Positions 31,381 to 40,107 of a stretch of DNA of 64,000 nt are shown one piece after another (within the stretch, counting starts at the first letter, position 1; the number at the start of each line of letters is the position of its first letter). The notes beneath the pieces are model-generated. The model had not been told where the DNA came from. It saw nothing but the letters and a program-made list of their open reading frames with translations, and made no database searches. The translations under genes and the position numbers were made by a program. Where the stretch lies: contig JABFRV010000013.1 of the NCBI GenBank assembly GCA_013140975.1, positions 1-64,000 of the forward strand, given 5' to 3'. This stretch comes from Saprospiraceae bacterium. Its GTDB lineage: Bacteria; Bacteroidota; Bacteroidia; Chitinophagales; Saprospiraceae.

Positions 31381-32685
31381 CTAAACTTGTATTTGTTTGA
31401 TAAGGGGCAAAGCACTGCCATGTAGGGTAATAGAATAATGTGGAGCTTGTGTTGTTTGTTGTGTTAGAACCGGCGGTGGTTTATTAAGTTTATTAAGATA
31501 TTGCAATGTATAGTAAGGATCTGAATAAAGTTTTTCTTTGATCATTTCTTCTGCTCCGCAATTTTCGCATCGTAAGCTTTTAAGCTTTAATATTTGTGTC
31601 AGGATTTCAAAAACCGTTCTCACTGTTTGGCCATTCCTTTTTAAGCTAATGGGTATTCGCTTTTTTATTGTCGTGCTTTGATTATGCAATCCATATCTTC
31701 TGGATTTTTGAAAATACGATGGTAGTGTATGCTGTAATATTTGGTGAATTGCTTGTAATGGTTGTAAATTTTTTATAAGTTTTGGCGCTGGCTTGCCTGT
31801 TATTTGATTTTTGTAATCATTATGTATTAAGTTAACTTCAGCTAGGTGTTTTGCATATTGTAATCTGTTTGGACTTACAGCGACTCTATTAATGTATCTT
31901 GCAAGATAATTTTCTATGATGGATGTATTCATTGTTGGCTTTGTGCTATTTACAACCCATCTTATATTTCTAATAGAATTTAATAACGTATCAATATCTT
32001 GATGATAGTTTAATTTAAACTTATTATGGATTATTTCAATTTCTTTTAAGAATATTGTCCGATATCGCTTACATATTTTTTCATGTCGTTCCAATTTTGA
32101 TTTAGCTCTTGGAAATATCCAATCGCCTTTGTCAGACATACCACCGTAAGTTACCAAAGCATGAACGTGAATATGGTACTTCATGTCAGAACCGAAAGTG
32201 TGTAGCACACTTGTCATGCCAGGTGTATATCCTTGCTCAACGCCAATTATTTTGACAGTTTTCCATGCAACTTTCATAGCGAGTGAATACATTGCGCTTT
32301 GATTTTGCCTGCACAAGCTATTTAGCTGATGGGGAACTGTAAACACGCAATGCATATAGGGAACATCCAATAAAGAGGCTTTTAGTTTGTCTATCCATTG
32401 CTCGCGTTTAACTGCTTGACAAATCATGCATCGCGAATTTCCACAATTGTTGTAAACGAAGTGTTCATGTTTGCAATGCACACAGGTATATTTATGGCCT
32501 CCCAATGCTGGCGTTCTGCATATGCGAATTGAACGAATTAATTTAATCTGCTCGCGATTAGGCTTGTGTTTTTCTATGTATTCCTCTCCGTAATCTCGAA
32601 ATAATTCTCCAATAGAATTTATACTCGATACTTGATTTGCATCGATTGTATTGGATGATTTATGAATCGTTGACGCTCTACACAC
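31381..32685 (-). CDS. IS91-family transposase (copy 2)
   Basis: Identical translation to 25557..26861. Confidence 0.92.
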   Translation of the reverse strand: MCRASTIHKSSNTIDANQVSSINSIGELFRDYGEEYIEKHKPNREQIKLIRSIRICRTPALGGHKYTCVHCKHEHFVYNNCGNSRCMICQAVKREQWIDKLKASLLDVPYMHCVFTVPHQLNSLCRQNQSAMYSLAMKVAWKTVKIIGVEQGYTPGMTSVLHTFGSDMKYHIHVHALVTYGGMSDKGDWIFPRAKSKLERHEKICKRYRTIFLKEIEIIHNKFKLNYHQDIDTLLNSIRNIRWVVNSTKPTMNTSIIENYLARYINRVAVSPNRLQYAKHLAEVNLIHNDYKNQITGKPAPKLIKNLQPLQAIHQILQHTLPSYFQKSRRYGLHNQSTTIKKRIPISLKRNGQTVRTVFEILTQILKLKSLRCENCGAEEMIKEKLYSDPYYTLQYLNKLNKPPPVLTQQTTQAPHYSITLHGSALPLIKQIQV

Positions 32686-33098
32686 AGGCCTATATAGCGG
32701 ATGGTGGTTTTGATATTCTTATGGCCCATCTGCTCTTGAAGGAATACCAAATCCGTGCCACCTTCAAGATGGTGTGTCGCATAGCAATTTCGCAAAGTAT
32801 GTACAGACCCTTTCTTTAGGATATGTGCTTTCTTTTTTGATTCGAATACAGCTCGTTGTATTGATCTGGGAGAATACTTGCGACCTTTTTCAAAGCTATT
32901 GAATAAATATTTCACTGGACGCTCTTTAAGATAATATTCACGCAACAATCTTATAAGTAAAGGCGGCACTAATATTATACGATCCTTATTCCCTTTTCCT
33001 TTATTAATCCGGATTTGATTACGATTGACTTCAATGTCTTCTATTTTGATGTTTATTGTTTCACTAAGCCGAGCACCGGTAACATAAATAAATGTCAA
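32619..33098 (-). CDS. Tyrosine recombinase, catalytic half (copy 2)
   Basis: Identical translation to 26795..27274. Confidence 0.88.
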   Translation of the reverse strand: MTFIYVTGARLSETINIKIEDIEVNRNQIRINKGKGNKDRIILVPPLLIRLLREYYLKERPVKYLFNSFEKGRKYSPRSIQRAVFESKKKAHILKKGSVHTLRNCYATHHLEGGTDLVFLQEQMGHKNIKTTIRYIGLCVERQRFINHPIQSMQIKYRV

Positions 33099-33174
33099 AA
33101 TTACCTGTAATTTATAAGTAGATGCAGATTCAATAATTCTAATGATGTCTTCTTGTGATAATATTGTACTAGAT

Positions 33175-33543
33175 TCATGCCGCTTTCGCGGTTCCTTTAC
33201 TTCGAGTACTGTCGTACTCGACCCTTCGGGATCGTTCAGTCATCTTTTTAGGACGTGGTAGTTTTTTTAAACTCCAAGGAAGGAATAATACATTTTTAAA
33301 ATACTTTTGTATAGATGAGTAATCTGAATTTACCGTCTGCCAACACAAGCCGCTTTCAAACCTATACAATAGAAATTCGCGAACTAAATCATCACACATT
33401 TCCCGATCCAAAAACTTCTCCTCACAGTACACCAAAAAATAGTGGACGATTTGATAGTAAGTCTTAACAGTACGAGGACTAAAGTTTTTTAAGATCATAA
33501 ATGATCTATACTCGTTTAGAGAGTCTTTATTTTTTTGTAACAT
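33175..33543 (-). CDS. Tyrosine recombinase, core-binding half (copy 2)
   Basis: Identical translation to 27351..27719. Confidence 0.8.
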   Translation of the reverse strand: MLQKNKDSLNEYRSFMILKNFSPRTVKTYYQIVHYFLVYCEEKFLDREMCDDLVREFLLYRFESGLCWQTVNSDYSSIQKYFKNVLFLPWSLKKLPRPKKMTERSRRVEYDSTRSKGTAKAA

Positions 33544-33642
33544 CGGAATTTATTTTTGGAACTTATATCACAAAATTAATTCCAAGCTACTCTTACTTTG
33601 TAATGAATGTAATGATTTTTTGAAACATAATGATTAGGGTTT

Positions 33643-33710
33643 GTTCAACGATCCAGCACTGGCGACGGACGCAGCGATAGCAAGTCTGTACGTCCAGTGC
33701 ATTGTTACTG
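33643..33710. repeat. attC-like palindrome B
   Basis: GTTCAAC-GATCCA-GCACTGG ... CCAGTGC-ATT-GTTACTG. Confidence 0.6.
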
Positions 33711-33787
33711 GCTGGTTTATTTTTTTAACATATTTTAATTGTATACATTATATAGTTATTAAATTTTGATAAAACTGAATACTGATT

Positions 33788-34708
33788 TTATGTAAATGTG
33801 AAAATTGATCTGTTATTTTTTCGTTCTGTTGCTGTTAATGTAATTAAAAGGTCAAAAATAAGATCAATTAGTTTTGGGGTATTTTTTTTATGAACTTCAT
33901 CATTAACCCATATTGCACCTACGCCATTTTGTTTATGGACAAATTTATCAAACTCTGAAATAAATAAGTTAACTTCATTAATATAGGATGCTATAAAGTA
34001 TTTAATATAATCTTTAGAACCAATCTCTAGCTGGTAAATATTTTGTAATTCGTCCATTGCCTGTATAACTTCTGTATGAGACTTAACCATCAAAACACTT
34101 AAATACATAGCTTCATCTTTATTTTTAGGAGTTTGCATATGACTTAAATAAATTCCCCTTATAGCTTCTGATAATTTACTAATTGTTGGAAGAATATTTA
34201 TATTTTTTCTTAATTGTTGAAGCGAAAATACAAATTTTTCAAAAAATTTAATAACATCATGGTAAATAATTAAAAAGGCATTTTCGTCTATAATTTGATT
34301 TGATCTCACTTTAAGGGAGGTTGTTTTCTGTTTAAGCTTATTAATTGGCACTGCAAATTCAATAGGTTGATTGATGATATCAAAGACCCATGCATAATAT
34401 CCAATTTTTTTTGTATCATCAAAAAGTACTAATAAAGTTGGATATAGTCTGCTGCCCCAATATGAAATCGTATCAGTCTTAATTCCTTCCACTGTGATAA
34501 TGTTATCTACGATTTGCCAATTTTTACTTGCCTTGATTTGAACAGCGAACTCAAAACTTCCAATTTTTTCAGATGTCCCTACAGTTATTTTACCATCTAT
34601 GCCAATATCTTCTTCTGGCTTTTGAAATATCCATTCTCTAGGCACTACACTTTGAAACCATCTTTCCCCAGCTCGGCCAAGTTGTTGTGCTTCAGTTTGC
34701 TTAATCAT
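33788..34708 (-). CDS. DUF4365 domain protein (putative nuclease-like, defence-associated)
   Basis: QQLGRAGERWFQSVV...EEDIGIDGKI...FEFAVQIKASKNW (D...QxK-like nuclease pattern). Confidence 0.82.
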   Translation of the reverse strand: MIKQTEAQQLGRAGERWFQSVVPREWIFQKPEEDIGIDGKITVGTSEKIGSFEFAVQIKASKNWQIVDNIITVEGIKTDTISYWGSRLYPTLLVLFDDTKKIGYYAWVFDIINQPIEFAVPINKLKQKTTSLKVRSNQIIDENAFLIIYHDVIKFFEKFVFSLQQLRKNINILPTISKLSEAIRGIYLSHMQTPKNKDEAMYLSVLMVKSHTEVIQAMDELQNIYQLEIGSKDYIKYFIASYINEVNLFISEFDKFVHKQNGVGAIWVNDEVHKKNTPKLIDLIFDLLITLTATERKNNRSIFTFT

Positions 34709-34804
34709 TTTTCTTGATTTTAGTGAATTGTATTATTTTAACTTGGTGATTTAAAATTTAGTTTACAGATAAGTATTAGCGAAATGTGTCTATTAGAAGC
34801 TTTA

Positions 34805-36094
34805 TTAGATGTTCGGTATTTTCTTTATTTTCTTTGTTCCATCCGCTTTCATTAAAGTTTGTAAGCTTTCAATTTTTTTTTGTAGCTCGTCAAATGTTAT
34901 AATTTCAACATCTCTACTATTGCTTCTGAAAAGTTCAAAGGAATATTTCTGTTCATTTGATAAGTCTTTTGCAGAACCAATTAATACAACGCATTTAGAA
35001 TTAAAAGTTTCAAATCCACCTTTACTTTTGACTTTGTGGGAATAAAATTCTTTTTGAAAATTGTCTCGCTGGTTTAAAACTTGTGTTATGCTACCTGTTA
35101 AATCTTTAGTTGCACTAAAAACATCTTCACCACGATATTTTGTAGAATCAAGTAATTTTGTTTTGTGAGTTTTAATTTCCAAAAAGGAAACGTTATCACT
35201 CAAACTGTTTTTAATTAAAAAATCATTAAACTTGCCGTTTTTATTGTCGATTGTTTTACCACCAACATAAGCTTCTCGTTTGAAGAGAATTACTGGTTGA
35301 GCAAATATGTATGAAAAAATCCAACTGTTTTCTTTTAGGAAATCCTGCCACTTTTTTTCCAAACTATCGCTATCAGTTTTAACATCAGTCAGTTCCTTGT
35401 ATTTTTTTAATGTTTCTTTAATGTATTTGTTATCAACTATTTCTTTCGTTTTCGCAAGGGACTCTTTTGTTAGAAAATCAGTACTTAACGAAAGTTTATC
35501 GAATAAATCTTTAATAGCTTCCTTGTCGTTATCAGAAAACTCGTCAATTTTGTTTCCCCATGTAGCTAAAGATGTCGCCAATGCATTTGTAATGTATGTT
35601 TTTGTCGGTTTTTTATTTGTTTTCGGAAAGAGGCTGTGCAAGGTTGTTAGTAGTACAAAATTAACTTCTTCTTTGTTTTTTTTAAAGATACTACTAAAAG
35701 CGGCTTGCAAACTAGCTAAACTAATTTCGTTTAAATAAAGTTTTTTACTTCGAATGTCTAAATCAACTTTTCCACCTTTCTCTATTATTATTTCATCGAT
35801 ATCGTGGTTGTCATTTAAGTAATATGTGAAAGGATTTAGGGTCTTAGTAAACCCATAACCGAACGTAACTGACTTAATTACCCCAACTGGTAATTTACCA
35901 TTGAATCCTTTATATGTAAATTTTTTTATAGTTTTGTATTTATCTCCACCTTCGAAACCTCTCGGATAATGCACAAAAAGGTCGGACTTTTTAAATTCTT
36001 CTTTTGATAATTGTTTTTTACCATTATCGTAGTAATAGAAAATCCGCTTTATTGTATTTTCGGATTCTAAGTGTTCTCCGCTTTTTGTTGTCAT
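34805..36094 (-). CDS. Shedu-like immune nuclease (DUF4263)
   Basis: WQDFLKENSWIFSYIFAQPVIL...NGKFNDFLIKNSLSDNVSFLEIKTHKTKLL...VFSATKDLTGSITQVLNQRD, the Shedu DUF4263 pattern. Confidence 0.85.
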   Translation of the reverse strand: MTTKSGEHLESENTIKRIFYYYDNGKKQLSKEEFKKSDLFVHYPRGFEGGDKYKTIKKFTYKGFNGKLPVGVIKSVTFGYGFTKTLNPFTYYLNDNHDIDEIIIEKGGKVDLDIRSKKLYLNEISLASLQAAFSSIFKKNKEEVNFVLLTTLHSLFPKTNKKPTKTYITNALATSLATWGNKIDEFSDNDKEAIKDLFDKLSLSTDFLTKESLAKTKEIVDNKYIKETLKKYKELTDVKTDSDSLEKKWQDFLKENSWIFSYIFAQPVILFKREAYVGGKTIDNKNGKFNDFLIKNSLSDNVSFLEIKTHKTKLLDSTKYRGEDVFSATKDLTGSITQVLNQRDNFQKEFYSHKVKSKGGFETFNSKCVVLIGSAKDLSNEQKYSFELFRSNSRDVEIITFDELQKKIESLQTLMKADGTKKIKKIPNI

Positions 36095-36142
36095 ACTTTA
36101 TTTACTTTCTGATTTAGTCATTTACAATATCTTCTAACTTGC

Positions 36143-36224
36143 CAGTAACGTTCCGCAAGCAGGCGTAGGCGCCTTCTCAAAGCAAATATAGTTAAAACGC
36201 GCTTACGCTTGCTTGCTGTTATGT
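36143..36224. repeat. attC-like palindrome C
   Basis: CAGTAAC-GTTCC-GCAAGCAGGCGTAGGCGC ... GCGCTTACGCTTGCTTGC-T-GTTATGT; 18-bp stem with two G.T pairs. Confidence 0.7.
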
Positions 36225-36280
36225 ATTGCACGCACAAGCTCCTGCTTATAAAGGTCCAAAGTATCTGCTTTACAAAATGT

Positions 36281-37618
36281 CTACCGAACAATAGCTAATT
36301 TTTTATTTGTCACGCGGTCAATAGATTTTATTATGATTGTGTAAATGCCCTCATCTAAAGTTGTCACATTAATATTTGATTTGTCCATTACGCTTGAGTT
36401 AAACACGTGCCTGCCGTTTACATCATACAAGTCTACTGTTAGCAGGTCTGTCGTGTTGCTCCCAATGAAAAAATGGTCGCTTGTTGGGTTTGGATAGAAG
36501 GAAACAAGTTGGTTTTTAAATAAACTTTCTGTACCTAATGGAGTAGTACAATTTAATAATATTGAAACATCATTTGCGAAGTAATCCGATACTGCCAAGT
36601 CAACTTTTGAGTCTAAATTAAAATCAACCGCTATTAAAGTAGTTGGGGCATTGCCAACCATAAAATTATTTACAGCTCCGAAATTGCCAGTTCCGCTGCC
36701 TAATAATATAGATACATAATTTATATTTGGATTAGCAATAATCAAATCTGTATTTCCGTCGCCATTTATATCGGAAGAAATAACACATTGTGGTCCAGTA
36801 CCAATAGTAAAATTCGCTGCGGCTGTAAAGCCACTTAATCCGTTCCCTAATAGAACAGAGACGTCATTTGAATTTAAATTAGCAGTAGCTAAATCAACCT
36901 TAGAATCTCCATTGAAATCGCCACTGGTAACAAAGTAAGGGTTTGAGCCAACAGAAAAGCTAGTTGCCGCACCGAATCCTCCACTTCCATTACCTAATAA
37001 AATGGAGAGACTGTTTGATCCTATATTAGTTACAGCTAAATCAGCATTTGCGTCTCCATTAAAATCTGAAGTAAGTATAGAAATTGGAATTGCTCCAACA
37101 GAAAAATTAGTTGCCACACCGAACCCTCCACTTCCATTACCAAATAAAATTGATACGTCACCATTTGCAACTGCTAAGTCTAATTTTAAATCTCCATTGA
37201 AATCAGCACTGGTAATTCCTTGGGGAGCAAAGCCAACGTTAAAGTTTGTTGCTGCTCCAAAACTTCCTAATCCATTCCCAAGCAAAATGGAAACATTGTT
37301 TGATCCACTATTCGATACTGCTAAATCAGGATTATTGTCCCCATTAAAATCTTTACATACAGCGTATTGAGGATCTAAGCCCACTGTAAAATTAGTTACA
37401 GAACCAAAGCCACCAAGTCCATTACCCAAAAGAACTGATATATTGGAACCATTATAATTTGGTGTTGCTAAGTCAGCTTTTCCGTCTTTATTGAAATCAG
37501 CACTTAAAACAGATTGTGGATTCGTGCCAACAGAGAAATTTGTCATTGGATTAAAACATAATTGTGCACTTACTTGTCCAATGTAAATGCTTGATAGAAG
37601 AAGTAAAATATTTTTCAT
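36281..37618 (-). CDS. FG-GAP/VCBS repeat protein with T9SS sorting domain
   Basis: Repeated DFNGDxxxDLAVxNxxSNxVSILLGNGxGxFG; C-terminal FYPNPTSDHFFI. Start trimmed to MKNILLLLSS because upstream residues of the ORF are translated palindrome D. Confidence 0.88.
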   Translation of the reverse strand: MKNILLLLSSIYIGQVSAQLCFNPMTNFSVGTNPQSVLSADFNKDGKADLATPNYNGSNISVLLGNGLGGFGSVTNFTVGLDPQYAVCKDFNGDNNPDLAVSNSGSNNVSILLGNGLGSFGAATNFNVGFAPQGITSADFNGDLKLDLAVANGDVSILFGNGSGGFGVATNFSVGAIPISILTSDFNGDANADLAVTNIGSNSLSILLGNGSGGFGAATSFSVGSNPYFVTSGDFNGDSKVDLATANLNSNDVSVLLGNGLSGFTAAANFTIGTGPQCVISSDINGDGNTDLIIANPNINYVSILLGSGTGNFGAVNNFMVGNAPTTLIAVDFNLDSKVDLAVSDYFANDVSILLNCTTPLGTESLFKNQLVSFYPNPTSDHFFIGSNTTDLLTVDLYDVNGRHVFNSSVMDKSNINVTTLDEGIYTIIIKSIDRVTNKKLAIVR

Positions 37619-37660
37619 GTTGTTAATTGGTAGATCTAATATTTTTGTCGAGCGTGTTAT

Positions 37661-37793
37661 ACATAACGGATTTGTGGGTTTAAGAAGTTGGCGATTTCGG
37701 AGCCGTAAACTGTCTGTTACCACAAATGTTTCATTGGAAAACTGAACTTCCGGTAACCACTGAACCGCCAATTTCTTAAACCCGCTGTTATAG
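37661..37793. repeat. attC-like palindrome D
   Basis: ACATAAC-GGATTTGT-GGGTTTAAGAAGTTGGCG ... CGCCAATTTCTTAAACCC-GCT-GTTATAG; 18-bp stem with one wobble. Confidence 0.7.
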
Positions 37794-37902
37794 CCAGTGG
37801 TTCTTGTCCACCTTTCTTGCAAACCATTGTCAGTATTGAGTTTCTGTGTCATTGTCGTGTCGGCTGTGCGTTGCGTTTTTTATTTTTTTTGAAGCGTTGG
37901 AA

Positions 37903-37995
37903 AAAATATTTTGAAATTCTTTCTTGGGCCGGTAAGGTGGAAGCTCTTTTGCAATTTTTGGTCTGTGCGTTGGATTGTGCGAATTGCAAATGTGC
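37903..37995. repeat. Left flank repeat of the R-M operon: 17-mer AAAATATTTTGAAATTC plus CTCTTTTGCAA...TTGCAAATGTGC hairpin
   Basis: 17-mer at 37903..37919 recurs inverted at 48387..48403; the hairpin region aligns with 48313..48375. Confidence 0.7.
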
Positions 37996-38012
37996 TTACA
38001 CCTGTGCGATGG

Positions 38013-39500
38013 TTATTTTGTATTTAATGTTAACATAATTTCTCTAAAACTTGCTAGACCTGCCTCTAAGTTTTCTATAATGTCCTCTGCCAATACATCA
38101 GGGTCGGGAATGTTGTCAAGGTCTGCAAGTGATTTGTCTTTGAGCCAAGAGATGTCCAAACTTGTTTTATCTCTTGCAATGATTTCGTCATAAGTAAACT
38201 TTCTCCAACGTCCTTCGGGATTGGTGTCTGCGTTGTATGTTTCTTTTCGTTTGTTTCTGTTGTCGGGTTTGTAACAAGCAATGAAGTCTTTTAAAACCTC
38301 AATGTTCAACGGATTTTTCTTTAAGGTGTGATGAATGTTGGTTCGGTAATCATAAACCCAAATTTCTTTTGTCCAAGGATTTTTACTTGCAGGTTTGTTG
38401 TCGAAGAAAACAACATTTGCTTTTACGCCTTGAGCATAAAATATTCCTGTCGGCAAACGCAGAATGGTATGCAGGTCTGTTGTTTCCAATAATTTTTTAC
38501 GAACCGTTTCACCTGCACCACCTTCAAATAAAACATTGTCGGGTAATACAACGGCTGCCATTCCTGTTGTTTTGAGCATTGAACGAATGTGTTGAACAAA
38601 GTTCAATTGTTTGTTACTTGTTGTAGCCCAAAAGTCTTGTCTGTTATACGTTAAATCGTCTTTCTCTTGTTCGCCTTCGTCATTGGTAAAAGTTTGTGAA
38701 CTCTTTTTGCCGAATGGTGGATTAGCTAAAACATAATCGTAAGTTGTCGGAGAAGCAGCAATTAAAGCATCCGCAGGAGAAATAAAATTATCACTTTCTA
38801 TGTCACCAATGTTATGAAGAAATAAATTCATCAAAGCCAAACGCCTTGTTCCAGCAACAATTTCGTTTCCGAAAAATGTTTCCATTTTCAAAAACTTGTT
38901 TTGCTCTTTGTCAAGTTTGTTATTTTCTACAATAAAATCATAAGCCGCTAAAAAGAACCCTCCAGTTCCGCAACTTGGGTCAGCAATGGTTTTCATTGGT
39001 TGTGGCTGAACACATTCTACCATTGCACGAATCAAAGGTCGTGGCGTAAAATATTGGCCTGCTCCGCTTTTTACGTCTTGGGCATTTTGTTCTAAGAGTT
39101 TTTCGTAAATATCTCCTTTAACATCTGCACCCATTACCAACCATTGTTCGCTGTCAATCATATCAATGATTTTGGCAAGCATTGCAGGGTCTTGGATTTT
39201 GTTTTGGCTCTTGGTGAATATTTGACCTAAAATACCTTTTGCAGTGCTTAACTCACGAAGTAAAGTTGCATAGTGCAATTCCAGTTCAGCACCTTTTTTA
39301 TTGGTTAAACTTTCCCAGTTGTATGCTTTTGGGATTGGTAGTTTTCTGTTGTGTGGTGGCTTACTATACTCATCTGCCATTTTTAAAAAAAGCAAATAGG
39401 TGAGTTGCTCTAAATAGTCACCGTAACCCACACCTACATCACGCAGGGGATTGCAGAAACTCCAAACTTTGCTTACTATACTTGATGTATTGTTGCTCAT
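38013..39500 (-). CDS. hsdM: Type I restriction-modification system, methyltransferase subunit HsdM
   Basis: SGAGQYFTPRPLI, DPSCGTGGFFLAAYDF, DYVLANPPFG. Confidence 0.95.
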   Translation of the reverse strand: MSNNTSSIVSKVWSFCNPLRDVGVGYGDYLEQLTYLLFLKMADEYSKPPHNRKLPIPKAYNWESLTNKKGAELELHYATLLRELSTAKGILGQIFTKSQNKIQDPAMLAKIIDMIDSEQWLVMGADVKGDIYEKLLEQNAQDVKSGAGQYFTPRPLIRAMVECVQPQPMKTIADPSCGTGGFFLAAYDFIVENNKLDKEQNKFLKMETFFGNEIVAGTRRLALMNLFLHNIGDIESDNFISPADALIAASPTTYDYVLANPPFGKKSSQTFTNDEGEQEKDDLTYNRQDFWATTSNKQLNFVQHIRSMLKTTGMAAVVLPDNVLFEGGAGETVRKKLLETTDLHTILRLPTGIFYAQGVKANVVFFDNKPASKNPWTKEIWVYDYRTNIHHTLKKNPLNIEVLKDFIACYKPDNRNKRKETYNADTNPEGRWRKFTYDEIIARDKTSLDISWLKDKSLADLDNIPDPDVLAEDIIENLEAGLASFREIMLTLNTK

Positions 39501-39504
39501 ATTT

Positions 39505-40107
39505 TTAAAATTTTAAAACTGCCTTAATTCTGTTTTTTATTGCAGTTGGTAAATTATATAGATTATCTAATCGTTCTTGGTTTCTTTCAATTGCTCTTGC
39601 TCGTGTTCTTTTTTCAGAAGCCAATTCAAATATTCTTATTGATTCTTTTGCTTTATCGGAATCGTTGGCAACTGAAATTATTACATTCCTTAATCCGTAA
39701 CTCCAGTTATAATGTAAGGCGTGGTCATCAAGATATGGATGAACGATTTTAAACTCACATTGGTCATATACAACAGCTACTGTATCAACTGTGTCATAAG
39801 TATGTTTCATAGAAGATGAGTTACATAATTGACACGCTTTAGCTAAATTATTTGGAGTGTAAGAAAACTGAGGGTATAATGCTGCACCCTTTGGAGCAAT
39901 ATGTTCAATTTCTCCTCTTCCTGTTCTGTCATACAATAAGCCACAATAACAACAGCGTTCTCCCTGCTGAGTATCGAAATGAGTATTCATTGCAATTTTC
40001 AAAGCTTTAATACAATTCGTTTGACTGTCCCAATTATTTGCAGCATTTGTAACACAAGTGCTTTCTTGTGCTGAATAATTATATGGCGTTGTAAGTTGAT
40101 TTATCAT
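39505..40107 (-). CDS. HNH endonuclease, Septu PtuB-like
   Basis: CCYCG...GEIEHIAPKG...PNNLAKACQLCNSSSMKHT; immediately follows an AAA ATPase with a 4-nt overlap. Confidence 0.8.
   Translation of the reverse strand: MINQLTTPYNYSAQESTCVTNAANNWDSQTNCIKALKIAMNTHFDTQQGERCCYCGLLYDRTGRGEIEHIAPKGAALYPQFSYTPNNLAKACQLCNSSSMKHTYDTVDTVAVVYDQCEFKIVHPYLDDHALHYNWSYGLRNVIISVANDSDKAKESIRIFELASEKRTRARAIERNQERLDNLYNLPTAIKNRIKAVLKF

Larger units (their letters stand above)
31152..33650 (-). mobile_element. IS91-like element, copy 2
   Basis: Apparently identical to 25328..27826, same orientation; the three encoded ORFs are identical in the ORF track. Confidence 0.9.

Noticed and set aside
36281-37852. Full-length 523-aa ORF as the real protein
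   Set aside because: The N-terminal ~78 residues are translated palindrome D; a signal peptide begins at the internal MKNILLLLSS (37618).
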